A stretch of 64,000 nucleotides of DNA from Phyto melanocephala. Its lineage: Eukaryota; Arthropoda; Insecta; Diptera; Rhinophoridae. Each line of letters opens with the position of its first letter. The first letter of the stretch is position 1. The position numbers were made by a program, and so were the translations under genes. The notes under the pieces were generated by a model that was given only the letters and a program-made list of their open reading frames with translations, ran no database searches and had not been told where the DNA came from. The stretch spans positions 63,172,485-63,236,484 of the forward strand of contig OW799236.1 of NCBI GenBank assembly GCA_941918925.1, read 5' to 3'. Of this stretch, positions 10,118 to 20,204 are shown in pieces.

Positions 10118-11342
10118 AAAAGACAGCCGCGGTTTTTTCTCATATTCTGGCATAAATTTAACAAAAAAAAAATAGGCAACTTTTCGTAGATTTTTTATTG
10201 CGCGGAAAATTTAGCGTTAAATCGCTATGTTTTTCTGAAATAATGACAGAAAGAAAAAAAAAAGGACAATCATTTTTATTACGAAGGCAGCTTTAGTAAA
10301 TTACATTTTAATACATAATTTACATATGTGTGAAGGTATGTGAAAAAATTCAAGAAATATACGTACACGTTATATTTAAATTCAAAAATATAACGTTTAT
10401 CAAGTATTACTAATTACGTTATATTTATAATATGCATACTAAACTCCTATTTAAAAACATTTTGGAATTTATTCACTAAAAGTCTAAAGCCAATACTTTA
10501 GATTCTCGCTTTCATATGTGAAATTGTCATCTAGTCTGCTGATGTGCTTTTTGGTTTTCAGATACCAAAATTTGTATAAAAAAGTGTATTGGAAATAGCA
10601 CTTACATTAAAAATGAATTGGTAGCTACTCTTTAAAAATGTTAACAACAAATGTATTTAAAACTATGTAGTTAAAAACCAACATCGCAAAAATCGCTAGA
10701 TTTCCCGCATATAGCTAAATTTTCCTCGCAAAAATTTTTAAAAATCGCTTAATTTGACGAGAAAAGAGGTCAAATGGCAACAGTGCCGAAACTGTACTTG
10801 ACGCAAGCTTAAAAAAGATTAATTCAAGTCTAAATGAAATTAAATTAATCAAAAGATGAGATTGTTTCAAGAATTCGTAACTTGGTTTGATCGTTGTATA
10901 GTACAGTATCTTCACTACTTACTCTTTGACATTTTCTTAGCGATACGTTTAATAAAAACATAAAAAAGAAAACTAACGGACAAATTATGAAAGCTAAGTT
11001 AACTCGGAAATTGCTACAGCTTTGTTGTCATAAGTATTGTTTCTTATAGCTAAAGTACGATAAACAAAATGAAAATTATGAAAACAAACTTGAAATTTTA
11101 TAGAGTGTGTTCATCTAAGCAAATGTCTAAAAAATATAAGTTTGTTTTTAATTTGAGAGAAATAAGACTTAATTTAAGAACTTAATTCTTGTTTAAATAG
11201 TCTTGTACTTGATTTTGTAAAACAATTCCGTTTTGTATTTGATTTAAGAAGATTGGAAATAAATCGTACTTGAATTTTTAAGTACGATTTCGGCTTAAAT
11301 TAAGAACTTAATTCTTGGATTTTTCTTTTTTTGTATAATAAA
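10118..11342. other. Non-coding interval with small direct and palindromic repeats
   Basis: No gene is seen. AAGAACTTAATTCTTG occurs twice, near 11176 and 11307, and GTACTTGAATTTTTAAGTAC forms a small palindrome between them. This may be a degraded foldback element but is too short to classify. Confidence 0.4.
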
Positions 11343-11725
11343 CTAGAAAAGACCGGCGCGCGTTGGTACGCCCCTTTATGGATAAAAATGCAATGTGAAT
11401 TTAAATTGAATATCACGTGCAAAAAACTAAAAATTTTACTTTTTTAATGGGTGTGGCCCCGCCCACTTTTCTTATCACGAAATTATAAAGTCATGACAGT
11501 TCAATATGTGTGCAAAGTTTTAGAAAAATCGGTCAAGTGAAAGTAGCTAAAAATGTTAACTAATCTTTATGGGCGTGGCCCCGTCCACTTTTTTCCATCC
11601 ATAAACACTCCCTGGTATGTGTACAACAACTTACCAAAGTTTGAGTCCGATCGGTTTTACAGTTTCGGAGTCTATAGCTAACACATACACACACACACAC
11701 AGAGTTTCACTTTTATATATATAGA
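11343..11725 (-). mobile_element. Short non-autonomous Helitron
   Basis: Read on the minus strand it starts TCTATATATATAAAAGTG with A before it and ends CTAG with T after it: the canonical Helitron A|TC...CTAG|T arrangement. It holds a TG microsatellite at the 5' end and one copy of the roughly 120-bp internal unit (GTCATGAC, then GTGGGCGGGG-type motifs). GGCGCGCGTTGGTACGCCCC near the 3' end is the hairpin region. At 383 bp it is the shortest member of the family in the window. Confidence 0.85.
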
Positions 11726-11773
11726 TATAGATAGATAGATAGTGGTTTCGTGCAACAAAAACAAACAAACAAA

Positions 11774-12655
11774 CACTATATACACTGACTTTAGTAAGGC
11801 GTTTGACGAACTTAATCATATATTACTGTTAAAGAAGTTACATTTAATGGGGTTCATTCCTTTTTGCCGTAAATGGATTGAATCATATTTAACAATTATA
11901 AAGCAATATGTTCGTTTTAAAAATGTACATTTAAATCAATTAAAGTGCTATCAGATGTGTCACAAGGTAGCCATTTTGTTTCATTACGATTTAGACTTTT
12001 TATGAATGATTAACAAAATCTAGTAAAATTTTCAAATATTTTAAAGTTTTCTTCACTTTTAATCAATACTCTGACCATATTGTACCTCAAAGGATGTGGA
12101 TGCATTTTATTCTTGGTGTAATTGAGATTTAATGTAGCTTAACTCAAGAAAACTTAAACATATATATGTGTTTTTCAGAGGAAATCATTAAAAAAAAACC
12201 TCTTATTGGGTAATCATCAATTAGAAAAGGTTGACTCGATATCTGATATTTGATTTATTGGATGCTAAGCTTAATTTCATTCAACTCGTTTCATTAATAG
12301 TACGTACGTAGCGTTATTTGTTCTATAAAAGGATAGGCTAAAGAATTCTCTAATCCATATATTACAAAACAACTTTTTATTTCCCTCGTAAGGCCTGTTT
12401 TGGAATACGCATCTGTTGTTTGGCATCCAACTTACACAGTGAAAATGAAATCATAAAAATTACATTGAATCTGTGCAGAAACAATTCTTGCTATTTTGCC
12501 TTCGTGATCTGTATTGGGATCCATCCGATCTTCTATTGTATAGTAGCCGTTTTACATGAGTTAAGTTGCCTACTCTTAAGAGCCCGAGAACTATGTTAAA
12601 TGTGTTGGTTTTATTAAATTTAATTTATGGTGATATTAATTCAAATTTTCTGCTG
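11774..12655 (+). pseudogene. LINE RT pseudogene (Jockey-like)
   Basis: TIYTDFSKAFDELNH (palm block A) begins at 11774. After frameshifts come a block with SKCKHMCFS-like residues near 12130-12180 and the thumb block FISLVRPVLEYASVVWHP (about 12375-12425). ESVQKQFLLFCLRDLYWDPSD follows (about 12465-12530), then a decayed C-terminus to about 12655. The YADD box is not recognisable. It resembles the + strand scrap at 45.5-46.1 kb. Confidence 0.75.
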
Positions 12656-12811
12656 TCCAACAAATCTGCCAAATCTGTCAATCCTGCCAAATCTTCCAAA
12701 TCTGACAATTGGCAAACATTAATTTAGGACCCATAGTATCAAATGTCGATGCCGACCGATTTACAAAATTAGATACTAGGATTGAATTCCCTTTTAAGTT
12801 ATGGAAATAGA

Positions 12812-13053
12812 AAATAGAAATAGAAAAGCAATACATCGACCAGCTGTTTAAGAAATATGAGCAGTTGCTTATAGAAGAATACGTAGAAGAATACGTACCT
12901 CAACCGATAGAAGCCGCTGTACAGGCTCCTAAGTAAGCAGTCAGAAAACGAAAACTCATTGCAGAGGCTTATCGAAGGTTTCATCTAACCGCCAACGAGG
13001 TTGAAAAATCGAGAATTTTGAACGAAATACAGAACATAAGAAGAAACTATTAG
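12812..13053 (+). pseudogene. Leader open frame of the mdg1/412-like element, one in-frame stop
   Basis: A frame rich in Glu, Tyr and Lys (QYIDQLFKKYEQLL ... EYVPQPIEAAV) runs to a TAA at 12934-12936. It continues in the same frame with KRKLIAEAYRRFHLTANEVE and ends with tandem TAG codons from 13051. Amphipathic helical periodicity is visible. I do not recognise a domain. It precedes the small membrane-type frame and gag, where several Gypsy-group elements carry short leader frames. Confidence 0.4.
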
Positions 13054-13069
13054 TAGGATTTTCATCAAA

Positions 13070-13267
13070 ATGGGTGGATGGTTTTCCAAGGAGGACATCA
13101 TTGTGAACGAGAACAATAGAGGAGTGCTGACAGTTACCCAGGATCATATGCAACAAATAATTTTGGTCCTTTTGATTGTATTAGTTATAGGAAAAATTCA
13201 TGAATATTATAAAGGTTACATGAAAAAGAAGGCATACAAATTTAGTAATAAGATAGAAAATGTATAG
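13070..13267 (+). CDS. Small predicted membrane protein upstream of gag, 65 aa
   Basis: The frame begins MGGWFSKE, an N-terminal glycine context that fits N-myristoylation. It continues with a polar segment, a 17-19 residue hydrophobic stretch (IILVLLIVLVIGK, about residues 29-46) and a Lys/Tyr-rich basic tail. The design is an acylated, single-span protein with a cytoplasmic basic end. It sits 46 bp upstream of gag in the mdg1/412-like element. Some elements of this clade are known to carry short leader frames; a role in membrane targeting is inference. The frame is intact in an otherwise decayed element, but 65 codons could also stay open by chance. Confidence 0.5.
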   Translation: MGGWFSKEDIIVNENNRGVLTVTQDHMQQIILVLLIVLVIGKIHEYYKGYMKKKAYKFSNKIENV

Positions 13268-13312
13268 TAAATAGTATAAGAATTTATGAGCATATAAAAT
13301 AAATTATAATGA

Positions 13313-14053
13313 ATGGAAAAGTTGAGAAGTATTTATAAAAATTTGAAAAAGAGCCCAAACAGAATCTACACACAAGGTTATGTAGACAAAACTTTAGAAG
13401 ATATTGAAAACTTGACACTTTTTGCTATAAAATTTGAGGGTTACTCGCTACAGGATATAAAAGAAATCAAAGGTAAAATCTTACAGTATTTAAAAACAAG
13501 CAACATGGCATTGTTTGGCATTTGTGACGCATCAAAAATAATACCTGAGTTTAATGGTGATATCGGTCAACTCAATAATTTTATAGGAATAGTTACTTTC
13601 TATGCCGAAACACTTAAGGACGCTACGGAAATTAACAAATTAATTAAATTCGTCCTGGCCACTAAATTGTCTGACAGAGTAAGAAATAAACTGGTCTCAG
13701 AGGAGACACCAAGTACGTTGGAGTCATTTAAACGTATATTTAGGAAAGTTTTTACGCCAAGGAAGTCTCTTTCTTCCGTTCATAATGAATTGGCAAAACA
13801 GGTACAGGGTAGTGGTTCAGTGGTACAATTCGCCAACAAAATTGAATCTCTCGTAGCAAGTCTGAATGAATTACAGATAGCAGAATTAGGTATCCAAAAT
13901 AGGGAAACGATAGTTAGGGTAAATGAACAAGTAGCGCTAAGTACTTTCAAGGATGGTTTGAGTGAACCACAGAGAACAACGGTAATGGCTGCTAGACCTA
14001 CAGGTTTAAACGAGGCAATTCAAATAGCAGCAGAAGTAAAGCCACAGGTTTAG
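13313..14053 (+). pseudogene. Gag of the mdg1/412-like element, C-terminally deleted
   Basis: A 246-residue frame with the capsid-type helical pattern of Gypsy Gag: FEGYSLQDIKEIKG near residue 43, IIPEFNGDIGQLNNFI near 78, then a helical region with SDRVRNKLV and FKRIFRKVFTPRKSLSS, ending AAEVKPQV and a stop. The nucleocapsid/zinc-knuckle part expected after the capsid domain is missing. The sequence passes directly into RT at about 14050, so one deletion removed the Gag C-terminus, protease and the N-terminal RT. Gag would form the particle that packages element RNA. Confidence 0.75.
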
Positions 14054-14054
14054 A

Positions 14055-14190
14055 TTCCAATGCATTTATATACATGGATGATATAATTGTTTTTGGATGC
14101 TCCCTACAACATCATAATGACAATTTAAGAAAAGTTTTTCGAAAACTAAAAAGCCGCAACCTTAAATTAAATCCGAGTAAATTTTGTATG
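14055..14190 (+). pseudogene. RT and RNase H remnant of the mdg1/412-like element
   Basis: The frame gives SNAFIYMDDIIVFGCS, with the polymerase YMDD box intact, and NLRKVFRKLKSRNLKLNPSKF, then jumps to YDFEIVYKQGKINTNADALSRI, the very end of RNase H. About 300 residues between them (thumb, connection, most of RNase H) are deleted, as is everything before the YMDD. The RNase H end fuses in frame to the integrase frame that follows. Confidence 0.8.
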
Positions 14191-15773
14191 ATTTTGAGAT
14201 CGTATATAAACAAGGAAAAATAAATACCAATGCAGATGCCTTATCAAGAATTAAAATAGATTCCGATAATTTAAAAGAACTGATACCAAAATCTATAAAC
14301 GTAATGACTAGGAAAATGACTGAAAAGTTAGGGAAAAGAGAGGAAAATAAAAATGAGCAAAATGAGATTAATAAGGAAGGAAACAGTGACAGAGAGACTG
14401 ATCATATTTACATATGGAATAGCATTTCGTTTTCACAAGTAAAAGGCTATCCGAGATTACAATTTGTAGTAGTTAGAATGAATAGAGGCATGCCGAAGAT
14501 TGAAATTTTAGGGAATCGCGTAATAATATCTGGTAATGAAAATGCATACTCGAATTTAGGTTCAGTCTTGCAGAAGTTAACGAAGATTTTACGGGATAAC
14601 CAAATATTCACAGTAACGCTAGCAAAAGATGATGAAATATTTAAATATGTGCACGAAAGGAGATTTATGGAAATATATAATAGCATGCAGAATAAATGTA
14701 AACATAGGCAGAAATCTATAGAAATTATATTGTTTAGACAACCTGAAAAGATATTAGAAAACGAAAAACAAAAAGAAATTATAAAGGAATATCATGAAAC
14801 TCCACATGGCGGACACGTGGGAGTGCGTAGAACAGTCATTAGAATAAAACAGAAGTACATATGGAAAAATATGTACAAAATGATTAAGAATTTTGTCAGT
14901 CGATGCGAATCTTGTAAAAGAAATAAAATTATTAAACATACAAAGGTGCCATTCCAGATTACTAATACACCTACAAAACCTTTTCAAGTCATACAACTTG
15001 ACACGGTAGGTCCATTAAGAGTATCAAATGGATACAGATATATATTGACAGCGCAATGTGAGCTAACTAAATACATTGACGCATACCCAATAGAAACCAA
15101 AGAAGCATCTGAGATAGGAAGGATATTGGTAGAAAAGTTTATATTGAAATATGGATGTTTTGATACGGTCAAAACAGATAGGGGAACTGAATTTGTAAAT
15201 GAGTTATTTAAGAGAATATGTACACTCATGAAGATTAAACACATAACTTCGACAGCATATCACCATGAAACTTTGGGTAGTATTGAGAGAAATCATAAAG
15301 TTTTAAATGAGTATATGCGTTCTTTCACGGAACAATACAATTGGGATGAATGGATTCCATATTATACATTCGCGTATAATACCACTCCACATACATCCAC
15401 GCATTTTACCCCATTTGAACTGATATATGGTAGATTGGCATCAATGCCAACCGAACCCATGTCAGATGATATATTTTACAATTATGAAGATTATGTAAAC
15501 GAATTGAAAATAAAATTGAAACATGCACATGATATGGCAAACAAAAATTTGTTGAAATACAAAATGAAACAAAAAGTTGCTAAAGATAAGAATACTAATA
15601 ATATTGATATAAAAATAGGAGATAGAGTATTTTTAAGAAAGGAAAACGCAAGAAAAAGTGAAAACCAATACATTGGTCCATTTAAAGTAATAAAAATAGA
15701 AAATGTGAATATCACAATTTTAAAAGATAATAAACCGATGACCATACATAAGAACAGATTAAAATTGTTTTAA
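14184..15773 (+). CDS. Integrase of the mdg1/412-like element (529-aa frame)
   Basis: Starts in the last RNase H residues (YKQGKINTNADALSRI), has a linker, then an HHCC zinc domain (HETPHGGHVG ... CESCKRNK). A DDE core follows: Asp in VIQLDTVGP, Asp in VKTDRGTEF and Glu in TLGSIERNHK. The C-terminal domain ends in a GPF-type block (QYIGPFKVIKIENV). All three catalytic residues are present and the frame has no stop over 1.6 kb, unlike the rest of the element. The protein would insert element DNA into the genome. As the element lacks protease and most of RT, this copy could at best act in trans. Confidence 0.85.
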   Translation: MYDFEIVYKQGKINTNADALSRIKIDSDNLKELIPKSINVMTRKMTEKLGKREENKNEQNEINKEGNSDRETDHIYIWNSISFSQVKGYPRLQFVVVRMNRGMPKIEILGNRVIISGNENAYSNLGSVLQKLTKILRDNQIFTVTLAKDDEIFKYVHERRFMEIYNSMQNKCKHRQKSIEIILFRQPEKILENEKQKEIIKEYHETPHGGHVGVRRTVIRIKQKYIWKNMYKMIKNFVSRCESCKRNKIIKHTKVPFQITNTPTKPFQVIQLDTVGPLRVSNGYRYILTAQCELTKYIDAYPIETKEASEIGRILVEKFILKYGCFDTVKTDRGTEFVNELFKRICTLMKIKHITSTAYHHETLGSIERNHKVLNEYMRSFTEQYNWDEWIPYYTFAYNTTPHTSTHFTPFELIYGRLASMPTEPMSDDIFYNYEDYVNELKIKLKHAHDMANKNLLKYKMKQKVAKDKNTNNIDIKIGDRVFLRKENARKSENQYIGPFKVIKIENVNITILKDNKPMTIHKNRLKLF

Positions 15774-15862
15774 GCATTTTTTTTAAGTATTTTGTAATTT
15801 TAGATATAAGTATATATAAAAAAAAAATATATATATTGCATATTATATTTTTTTTTCTTTTC

Positions 15863-16080
15863 AAACGGTAGGGGTGTAGTGCATTATACATGCATACACA
15901 AACATACATACATAAAAATAAAAAAAGAAAAGAAAGACAAACCAAAATGAAAATACAATAGAATATAAACAAAAACAAATATGAATAAAAAGTATATGAC
16001 TTGCATTTCAGGTGTCTGGTGTCAATTGATATCGGTCACTAGAATGCATAATAATTAAATATATGACATTGATGTCATAG
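15863..16080 (+). repeat. Polypurine tract and first part of the 3' LTR (mdg1/412-like)
   Basis: AAACGGTAGGGG (15863-15874) looks like the polypurine tract. The LTR would start with TGTAGTGCATTATAC at 15875 and is interrupted after 16080 by the minus-strand Gypsy element. Confidence 0.55.
16044..16080 (+). repeat. 37-bp direct repeat, left copy
   Basis: ATGCATAATAATTAAATATA... to ...GATGTCATAG, identical to 19962-19998 except for one C/T difference. The two copies flank the inserted minus-strand Gypsy element. Confidence 0.85.
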
Positions 16081-16083
16081 TTA

Positions 16084-18888
16084 TTAAATAATAACTTTTT
16101 GATTACCATGAATTGACGACCTTGTAGGTTTTAATGACTGCATGTTATTTCTCAAATTTTTTATAAATTCAGTTTCGTTTGGTTGACTGTTGTGATGATG
16201 AAAATATTCGCCTGGTATTCGAATTTGAGAGCCAAACAGCATTTCAGCTGGACTGCAATTTATATCCTCTTTCATAGCTGAACGGAGTCCGAGTAATACA
16301 AATGGTAAAACGAAAGACCAATCGGAAGTAGCATGACATTTAATTGCGGCCTTCAAAGTACGATGCCATCTTTCCACCATACCATTTGATTGGGGATGGT
16401 ACGCTGTTGTTTTGAGGTGCTGGATTCCCAGCATGCGCATCAGCTCTTCAAAAATTCGCGACTCGAATTGCCTACCAAGATCGCTCGTTATACGGACTGG
16501 CACTCCAAAAAGCGCAATCCAACCATTAATCAAGGCAAAGGCTATGGTTTCGGCTGTAATGTCCGGGACAGGAATAGCAACAGGCCATCTAGAAAATCGA
16601 TCAATACAGGTCAAACAGTAACGGTTGTTTCTAGATTGGGGCAGTGGTCCTATTATGTCAATGTGGATATGATCAAAGCGCCGATCAGTCGGACTAAAAT
16701 CCTTTAGAGCTGATTTTGTATGACGATGGACTTTGTTTTTCTGACATTGAATACAAGAACGGACAAAATTCGCAACATCTTTGGACATATTTGGCCACAC
16801 GAATCGTTCCGAAACAAGTTTTGATGTAACCTTTCTTCCAGGATGTGCCAAACTGTGCAGCTTGTTGATAATCTGATGTCGAAACTGAAATGGAACGAAT
16901 GGTCGAATTAGTCCATGACTTACATCGCAATATAACGATTGTGTCGATTCCGGAATTGCGAGTTTTCTCAATGTCAAAGAGTGTCCGTCAGTTTCGAGAA
17001 GTGATTTTAGCTCCGAGTCTTTATTTTGCTCTTCCGCTAAATTCTCAAAATCGATGCAGTTTTCGATGATATTAATTCGTGAAAGAAGATCTGCAACGTT
17101 ATTATCGATGCCTGATAAATGACGAATATCCGTGGAGAATTGACTTATAAAATCTAATTGTCGTGCTCTCCTTGGAGACGCTTTCTCCATGTTTTGACTA
17201 AATGCGTAAATTAACGGCTTGTGGTCGGTAAAAATTATAAATTGCCTACCTTCAAGTACGTGTTGAAAATGCCGTAGGCCTTGGTAAATAGCAACCAATT
17301 CGCGATCATATGTACTGTAATTTTTTTGGGCATTTGTCAATTTTTTCGAGTAAAATCCCAGCGGCTCACTTACGTTATTAACAATTTGGTGCACTACGGC
17401 TCCGACAGCATCATTAGACGCGTCGACGGTAAGTGTGAGCGGGCAGTTCTCAGCTGGGTGGCTCAATAATGTCGCATTAGCCAATTCACTTTTACAGGCG
17501 TCAAATGCTTCCAATGACTCCGAAGACCATTGAAGTGGACTTTTGTCGTTCTTTCGATTACCATTAATAAGTCCTTGTAATTTTGACTGGTTAGCTGTTG
17601 CATTTGGTATAAAAGGACGGTAAAAGTTAATCATCCCTAAAAACCGCTTGAGTTCGCAAGCAATTTTCGGTACCGGAAAATTCTTAATCGCTTGAATTTT
17701 GTCTTGCGTTGGTTCGATGCCGTTAGCCGAAATCAAATGACCCAAAAAATTAACTTGGTCCTTTCCAAAATCGCATTTTGAAAAATTTATCGTCAAACCA
17801 TATTTTCTTAAACGATCAAAAACCGTTCGCAGATGAAGCTCGTGTTGTTCTTTACTTTCCGAAACCACCAAAATGTCGTCAATATACGAAAATACGAAAT
17901 CGAGATCCCGAAGAACATCGTGCATATGCCTTTGAAACGTTTGGGCCGCGTTCCGCAAACCAAAGGTCATAAACTTGAACTCATAAAGCCCGAAAGGTGT
18001 TATTATTGCCGTTTTTGGAACGTCTCCGGGTTCTATCGGGATTTGATGATAAGCTCGTTGTAGGTCGATAACGGAAAATATGTGCTTTTCATGTAAAATT
18101 GTACGGACATCCTGAATAAAAGGAATCGGATAACGATCCGGCAACGTTATCGCATTTAGTGCTCTAAAATCACCGCACGGCCTCCATTCCCCGTTGGATT
18201 TTTTAACCAAATGTAGTGGGCTGGCCCAATTGCTGCTTGAAGGCGCACATATGCCTTGCTCTACCATAAATCGAAACTCATCCTTTGCCGCACGCAACTT
18301 TTCACCGACCAGTTTACGTGGTCTTGCGAAAACTGGATTGCCGTTTGTAATAATATTATGTGTCACGCTAGAGTGCACAATTTTGCCACCAGAGTTAAAA
18401 AATGTTAAATCTTTATACTCATCCAATAATTCAGAGTAGTTGCTTTTCGTATCATATGATGAAATATTGAAAGAATTTGTGTGTACAGTCTCACCTTTAG
18501 TCGTTAACATGGTAATTCTGTCGAGTAATGATTTGCTTTTAACGTCGACCAGTAGATCGTAATTTTGTAAAAAATCTGAGCCTATTATAGGCGATGAAAC
18601 ATCTGCTATAACGAAAGTCCACTCGAAATTACGACGTAAGCCCAGAGATAATTTCAAACGTCTCAGACCGTATGTCCGAATTGATGAGCCATTTGCGGCG
18701 AATAATTGTTGTGAATGTGATGGTTTACGTTTATCTACAGGTCGCGGAGGTATAACCGATACGTCGGCCCCGGTATCGTTTAAAAATTTGTATGTTGTAT
18801 TGTTGTCAAAAATCATTAATCTTGCTATCGTGTTGGAGGAAACATCTGACCTGTTCTGCAACAAGTCAGGGAAGCTAATTAGTTTTTT
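16084..18888 (-). CDS. Pol polyprotein (PR-RT-RNH-IN) of the CsRn1-like element, C-terminal truncation
   Basis: Counted from the first Met (18864): aspartic protease active site DTG at residues 30-32 and flap-end block SPIIGSDFL near 91; RT with D267 (VIDLQRAY) and YIDD at 327-330; RNase H from [11 protein letters not shown] (about 478) through TDHKPL; integrase HHCC (H670, H675, C705, C708) and DDE triad D736, D795, E831 with the usual 35-residue D-E spacing. Every catalytic residue checked is intact and the frame has no stop over about 2.8 kb. It ends prematurely after HGNQKV, where the GPF-type C-terminal domain should continue. Pol has no ATG need: it joins gag by a -1 slip at 18882-18888. 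The copy is recent but cannot be complete. Confidence 0.9.
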   Translation of the reverse strand, partial: KKLISFPDLLQNRSDVSSNTIARLMIFDNNTTYKFLNDTGADVSVIPPRPVDKRKPSHSQQLFAANGSSIRTYGLRRLKLSLGLRRNFEWTFVIADVSSPIIGSDFLQNYDLLVDVKSKSLLDRITMLTTKGETVHTNSFNISSYDTKSNYSELLDEYKDLTFFNSGGKIVHSSVTHNIITNGNPVFARPRKLVGEKLRAAKDEFRFMVEQGICAPSSSNWASPLHLVKKSNGEWRPCGDFRALNAITLPDRYPIPFIQDVRTILHEKHIFSVIDLQRAYHQIPIEPGDVPKTAIITPFGLYEFKFMTFGLRNAAQTFQRHMHDVLRDLDFVFSYIDDILVVSESKEQHELHLRTVFDRLRKYGLTINFSKCDFGKDQVNFLGHLISANGIEPTQDKIQAIKNFPVPKIACELKRFLGMINFYRPFIPNATANQSKLQGLINGNRKNDKSPLQWSSESLEAFDACKSELANATLLSHPAENCPLTLTVDASNDAVGAVVHQIVNNVSEPLGFYSKKLTNAQKNYSTYDRELVAIYQGLRHFQHVLEGRQFIIFTDHKPLIYAFSQNMEKASPRRARQLDFISQFSTDIRHLSGIDNNVADLLSRINIIENCIDFENLAEEQNKDSELKSLLETDGHSLTLRKLAIPESTQSLYCDVSHGLIRPFVPFQFRHQIINKLHSLAHPGRKVTSKLVSERFVWPNMSKDVANFVRSCIQCQKNKVHRHTKSALKDFSPTDRRFDHIHIDIIGPLPQSRNNRYCLTCIDRFSRWPVAIPVPDITAETIAFALINGWIALFGVPVRITSDLGRQFESRIFEELMRMLGIQHLKTTAYHPQSNGMVERWHRTLKAAIKCHATSDWSFVLPFVLLGLRSAMKEDINCSPAEMLFGSQIRIPGEYFHHHNSQPNETEFIKNLRNNMQSLKPTRSSIHGNQKVII

Positions 18889-19709
18889 GAACTTTGATCG
18901 TACTTACATGGATCACGGCATTTTTCAGCCTTCTCGCCAAATGTTTTATGATACCAACATAAATCTCCATTGTTGACTCTTGTGGCAGAGTTTCCTCTAC
19001 CACCTCTATTGGAATGTCCTGAAGAGGAGCGTCTGCGGTTGTGTACTTTTTTATTTAACAATTGTTCCAACCTTTTTTCCAATCGGGCCATACGTTGATT
19101 AACTTCAGCAATTGTAGAATTTGGTGGATAATTTGTTGCTTCAGCCGAAAAAACCTGCTTGTAGTCACTTACTTCCAGAATTCTGTCTGCAAATTTAGCC
19201 AGTTCTGGTAAACTAACGTTAGATGTTTGTAAAATTGCCCGTGCGTGTGGTGACAATCGCTGTAACCACAAAGACCTCAAAAAATCATCGCTAACACGCC
19301 CTTTGGCTAAGCCGCCCAATTCGTTTAATAATTGTGTAGGACGTCGATCACCCAAGTCCATATCAGAAAGTAGTTTCTGAATCTTCTTTTGTTCGCTGTC
19401 GCAGAATTGTTCGATGATGCACTTTTTAAAGTGTTCATACTTTCCCTCTTTGGGTGGCTGCAAAATGGCGTCAGCAATTTGTGCGAGTACGTTGGACTCA
19501 ATTGCGGCAACGACCGTGTTAAATTTTGTTATATCCGTTGTTATGTTTGCAATCCCAAATTGGGCCTCAACTTGGACGAACCAAATTTCAGGACGCTCAG
19601 CCCAAAATGGTGGTACTTTAACCGCAACACTTTTGACTTCAGCTGCACCTGATGCGCTTGCTACGCTTGAAGTTTTTGGTAATTCGACTTGTTCGTCTTT
19701 ATTTGCCAT
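18879..19709 (-). CDS. Gag of the CsRn1-like element, 276 aa
   Basis: The frame starts with ATG 19709, 25 bases downstream of the primer-binding site. The capsid-like region opens with [19 protein letters not shown] (about residues 33-51), typical of this clade, followed by helical segments ([24 protein letters not shown]). The C-terminus is an Arg/Ser/Gly-rich stretch and a CHCC knuckle, [18 protein letters not shown], before the stop at 18879-18881. Gag assembles the particle and binds RNA through the knuckle. The frame is undisrupted. The last sense codons form the slippery heptamer used for pol. Confidence 0.88.
   Translation of the reverse strand: MANKDEQVELPKTSSVASASGAAEVKSVAVKVPPFWAERPEIWFVQVEAQFGIANITTDITKFNTVVAAIESNVLAQIADAILQPPKEGKYEHFKKCIIEQFCDSEQKKIQKLLSDMDLGDRRPTQLLNELGGLAKGRVSDDFLRSLWLQRLSPHARAILQTSNVSLPELAKFADRILEVSDYKQVFSAEATNYPPNSTIAEVNQRMARLEKRLEQLLNKKVHNRRRSSSGHSNRGGRGNSATRVNNGDLCWYHKTFGEKAEKCRDPCKYDQSSKN
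18882..18888 (-). promoter_or_regulatory. Putative -1 ribosomal frameshift site A AAA AAC
   Basis: The gag frame reads TCA AAA AAC TAA. Slipping back one base on A-AAA-AAC gives CTA ATT AGC..., which is exactly the open pol frame leading to the protease. The site is in register and one codon before the gag stop. A downstream RNA structure was not verified. Confidence 0.75.
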
Positions 19710-19734
19710 TTTTTATTCTTCGCTTTTATAATGC

Positions 19735-19743
19735 GGGTCACCA
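19735..19743 (-). other. Primer-binding site for tRNA-Trp
   Basis: TGGTGACCC on the minus strand, between the 5' LTR and gag. This is the sequence used by CsRn1-clade elements. Confidence 0.8.
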
Positions 19744-19960
19744 CTTTAACTATTTATGTTAATTTGTTTTATATAAAACCTAGAAGAATCCTCCAGAAAA
19801 TAAAAAGATGATGCCGGTTGCTTTTTCAGTTAGAACTGTTTTTTTATTCCTAAGAAAAACTACTAGATTAATTGTGTTGAACAATGTAATAAAAAACTTA
19901 AAACTACTATTTACATATTTACAGAGTTGTATCCCAAAAGTAGGATGTAGGGCTGCCACA
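19744..19960 (-). repeat. 5' LTR of the CsRn1-like element
   Basis: Begins TGTGGCAGCCCTAC on the minus strand and ends at or just before the primer-binding site, about 215 bp. The exact inner edge cannot be fixed without the missing 3' LTR. Confidence 0.6.
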
Positions 19961-19961
19961 A

Positions 19962-19998
19962 ATGCATAATAATTAAATATATGATATTGATGTCATAG
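19962..19998 (+). repeat. 37-bp direct repeat, right copy
   Basis: Partner of 16044-16080. It begins one base beyond the putative 5' LTR edge of the CsRn1-like element. Confidence 0.85.
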
Positions 19999-20190
19999 TA
20001 AGTAGAATATAAGTAATTATGTAAACAAATAATTTTAAGTAGGGCAATTGGTTAACATAGAATAAGAAATAGAATAAGAATACACAAAATTTAAAATAGT
20101 ATATAAGTTGTTAAGATTTAAATAAAGAAGAGTTAGTGACAAAACTGACACAAAACCTAATTGTTGTATTTTTAATATAATGTTTTAAAC
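19999..20190 (+). repeat. Continuation of the interrupted 3' LTR (mdg1/412-like)
   Basis: AT-rich DNA with a TATATAAG-like box near 20100 and AATAAA at 20121-20126, as in LTR transcription and polyadenylation regions. It resumes directly after the second copy of a 37-bp repeat that also ends the left LTR part. The right limit is uncertain (a TTTTAAACA end near 20190 is possible). Confidence 0.4.
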
Positions 20191-20204
20191 ACTTCGGCAA
20201 TTGA

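Larger units (their letters stand above)
16081..19960 (-). mobile_element. CsRn1-like Gypsy LTR retrotransposon, 3' truncated
   Basis: The order on the minus strand is LTR (19960-19744), primer-binding site TGGTGACCC (matching the 3' end of tRNA-Trp), gag, a -1 slip site and pol. The tRNA-Trp primer and the CHCC-type Gag knuckle ([18 protein letters not shown]) are diagnostic of the CsRn1 clade. Pol is truncated just past the integrase core and there is no 3' LTR. The element lies in the 3' LTR of the mdg1/412-like Gypsy and is therefore younger. Confidence 0.85.
12700..20190 (+). mobile_element. mdg1/412-like Gypsy LTR retrotransposon, internally deleted and interrupted
   Basis: Components on the plus strand are leader frames, gag, a short RT remnant, a complete-looking integrase, a polypurine tract and a 3' LTR that starts about 15875. 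A CsRn1-like Gypsy (16081-19960, minus) splits the 3' LTR. LTR-like DNA resumes at 19999 with AATAAA at 20121 and ends by about 20190. No 5' LTR or primer-binding site is found near 12.7 kb, so the element is also 5' truncated. Integrase similarity to the mdg1/412 group (QLDTVGP, KTDRGTEF, STAYHHETLGSIER) supports the clade call; the outer limits are approximate. Confidence 0.7.
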
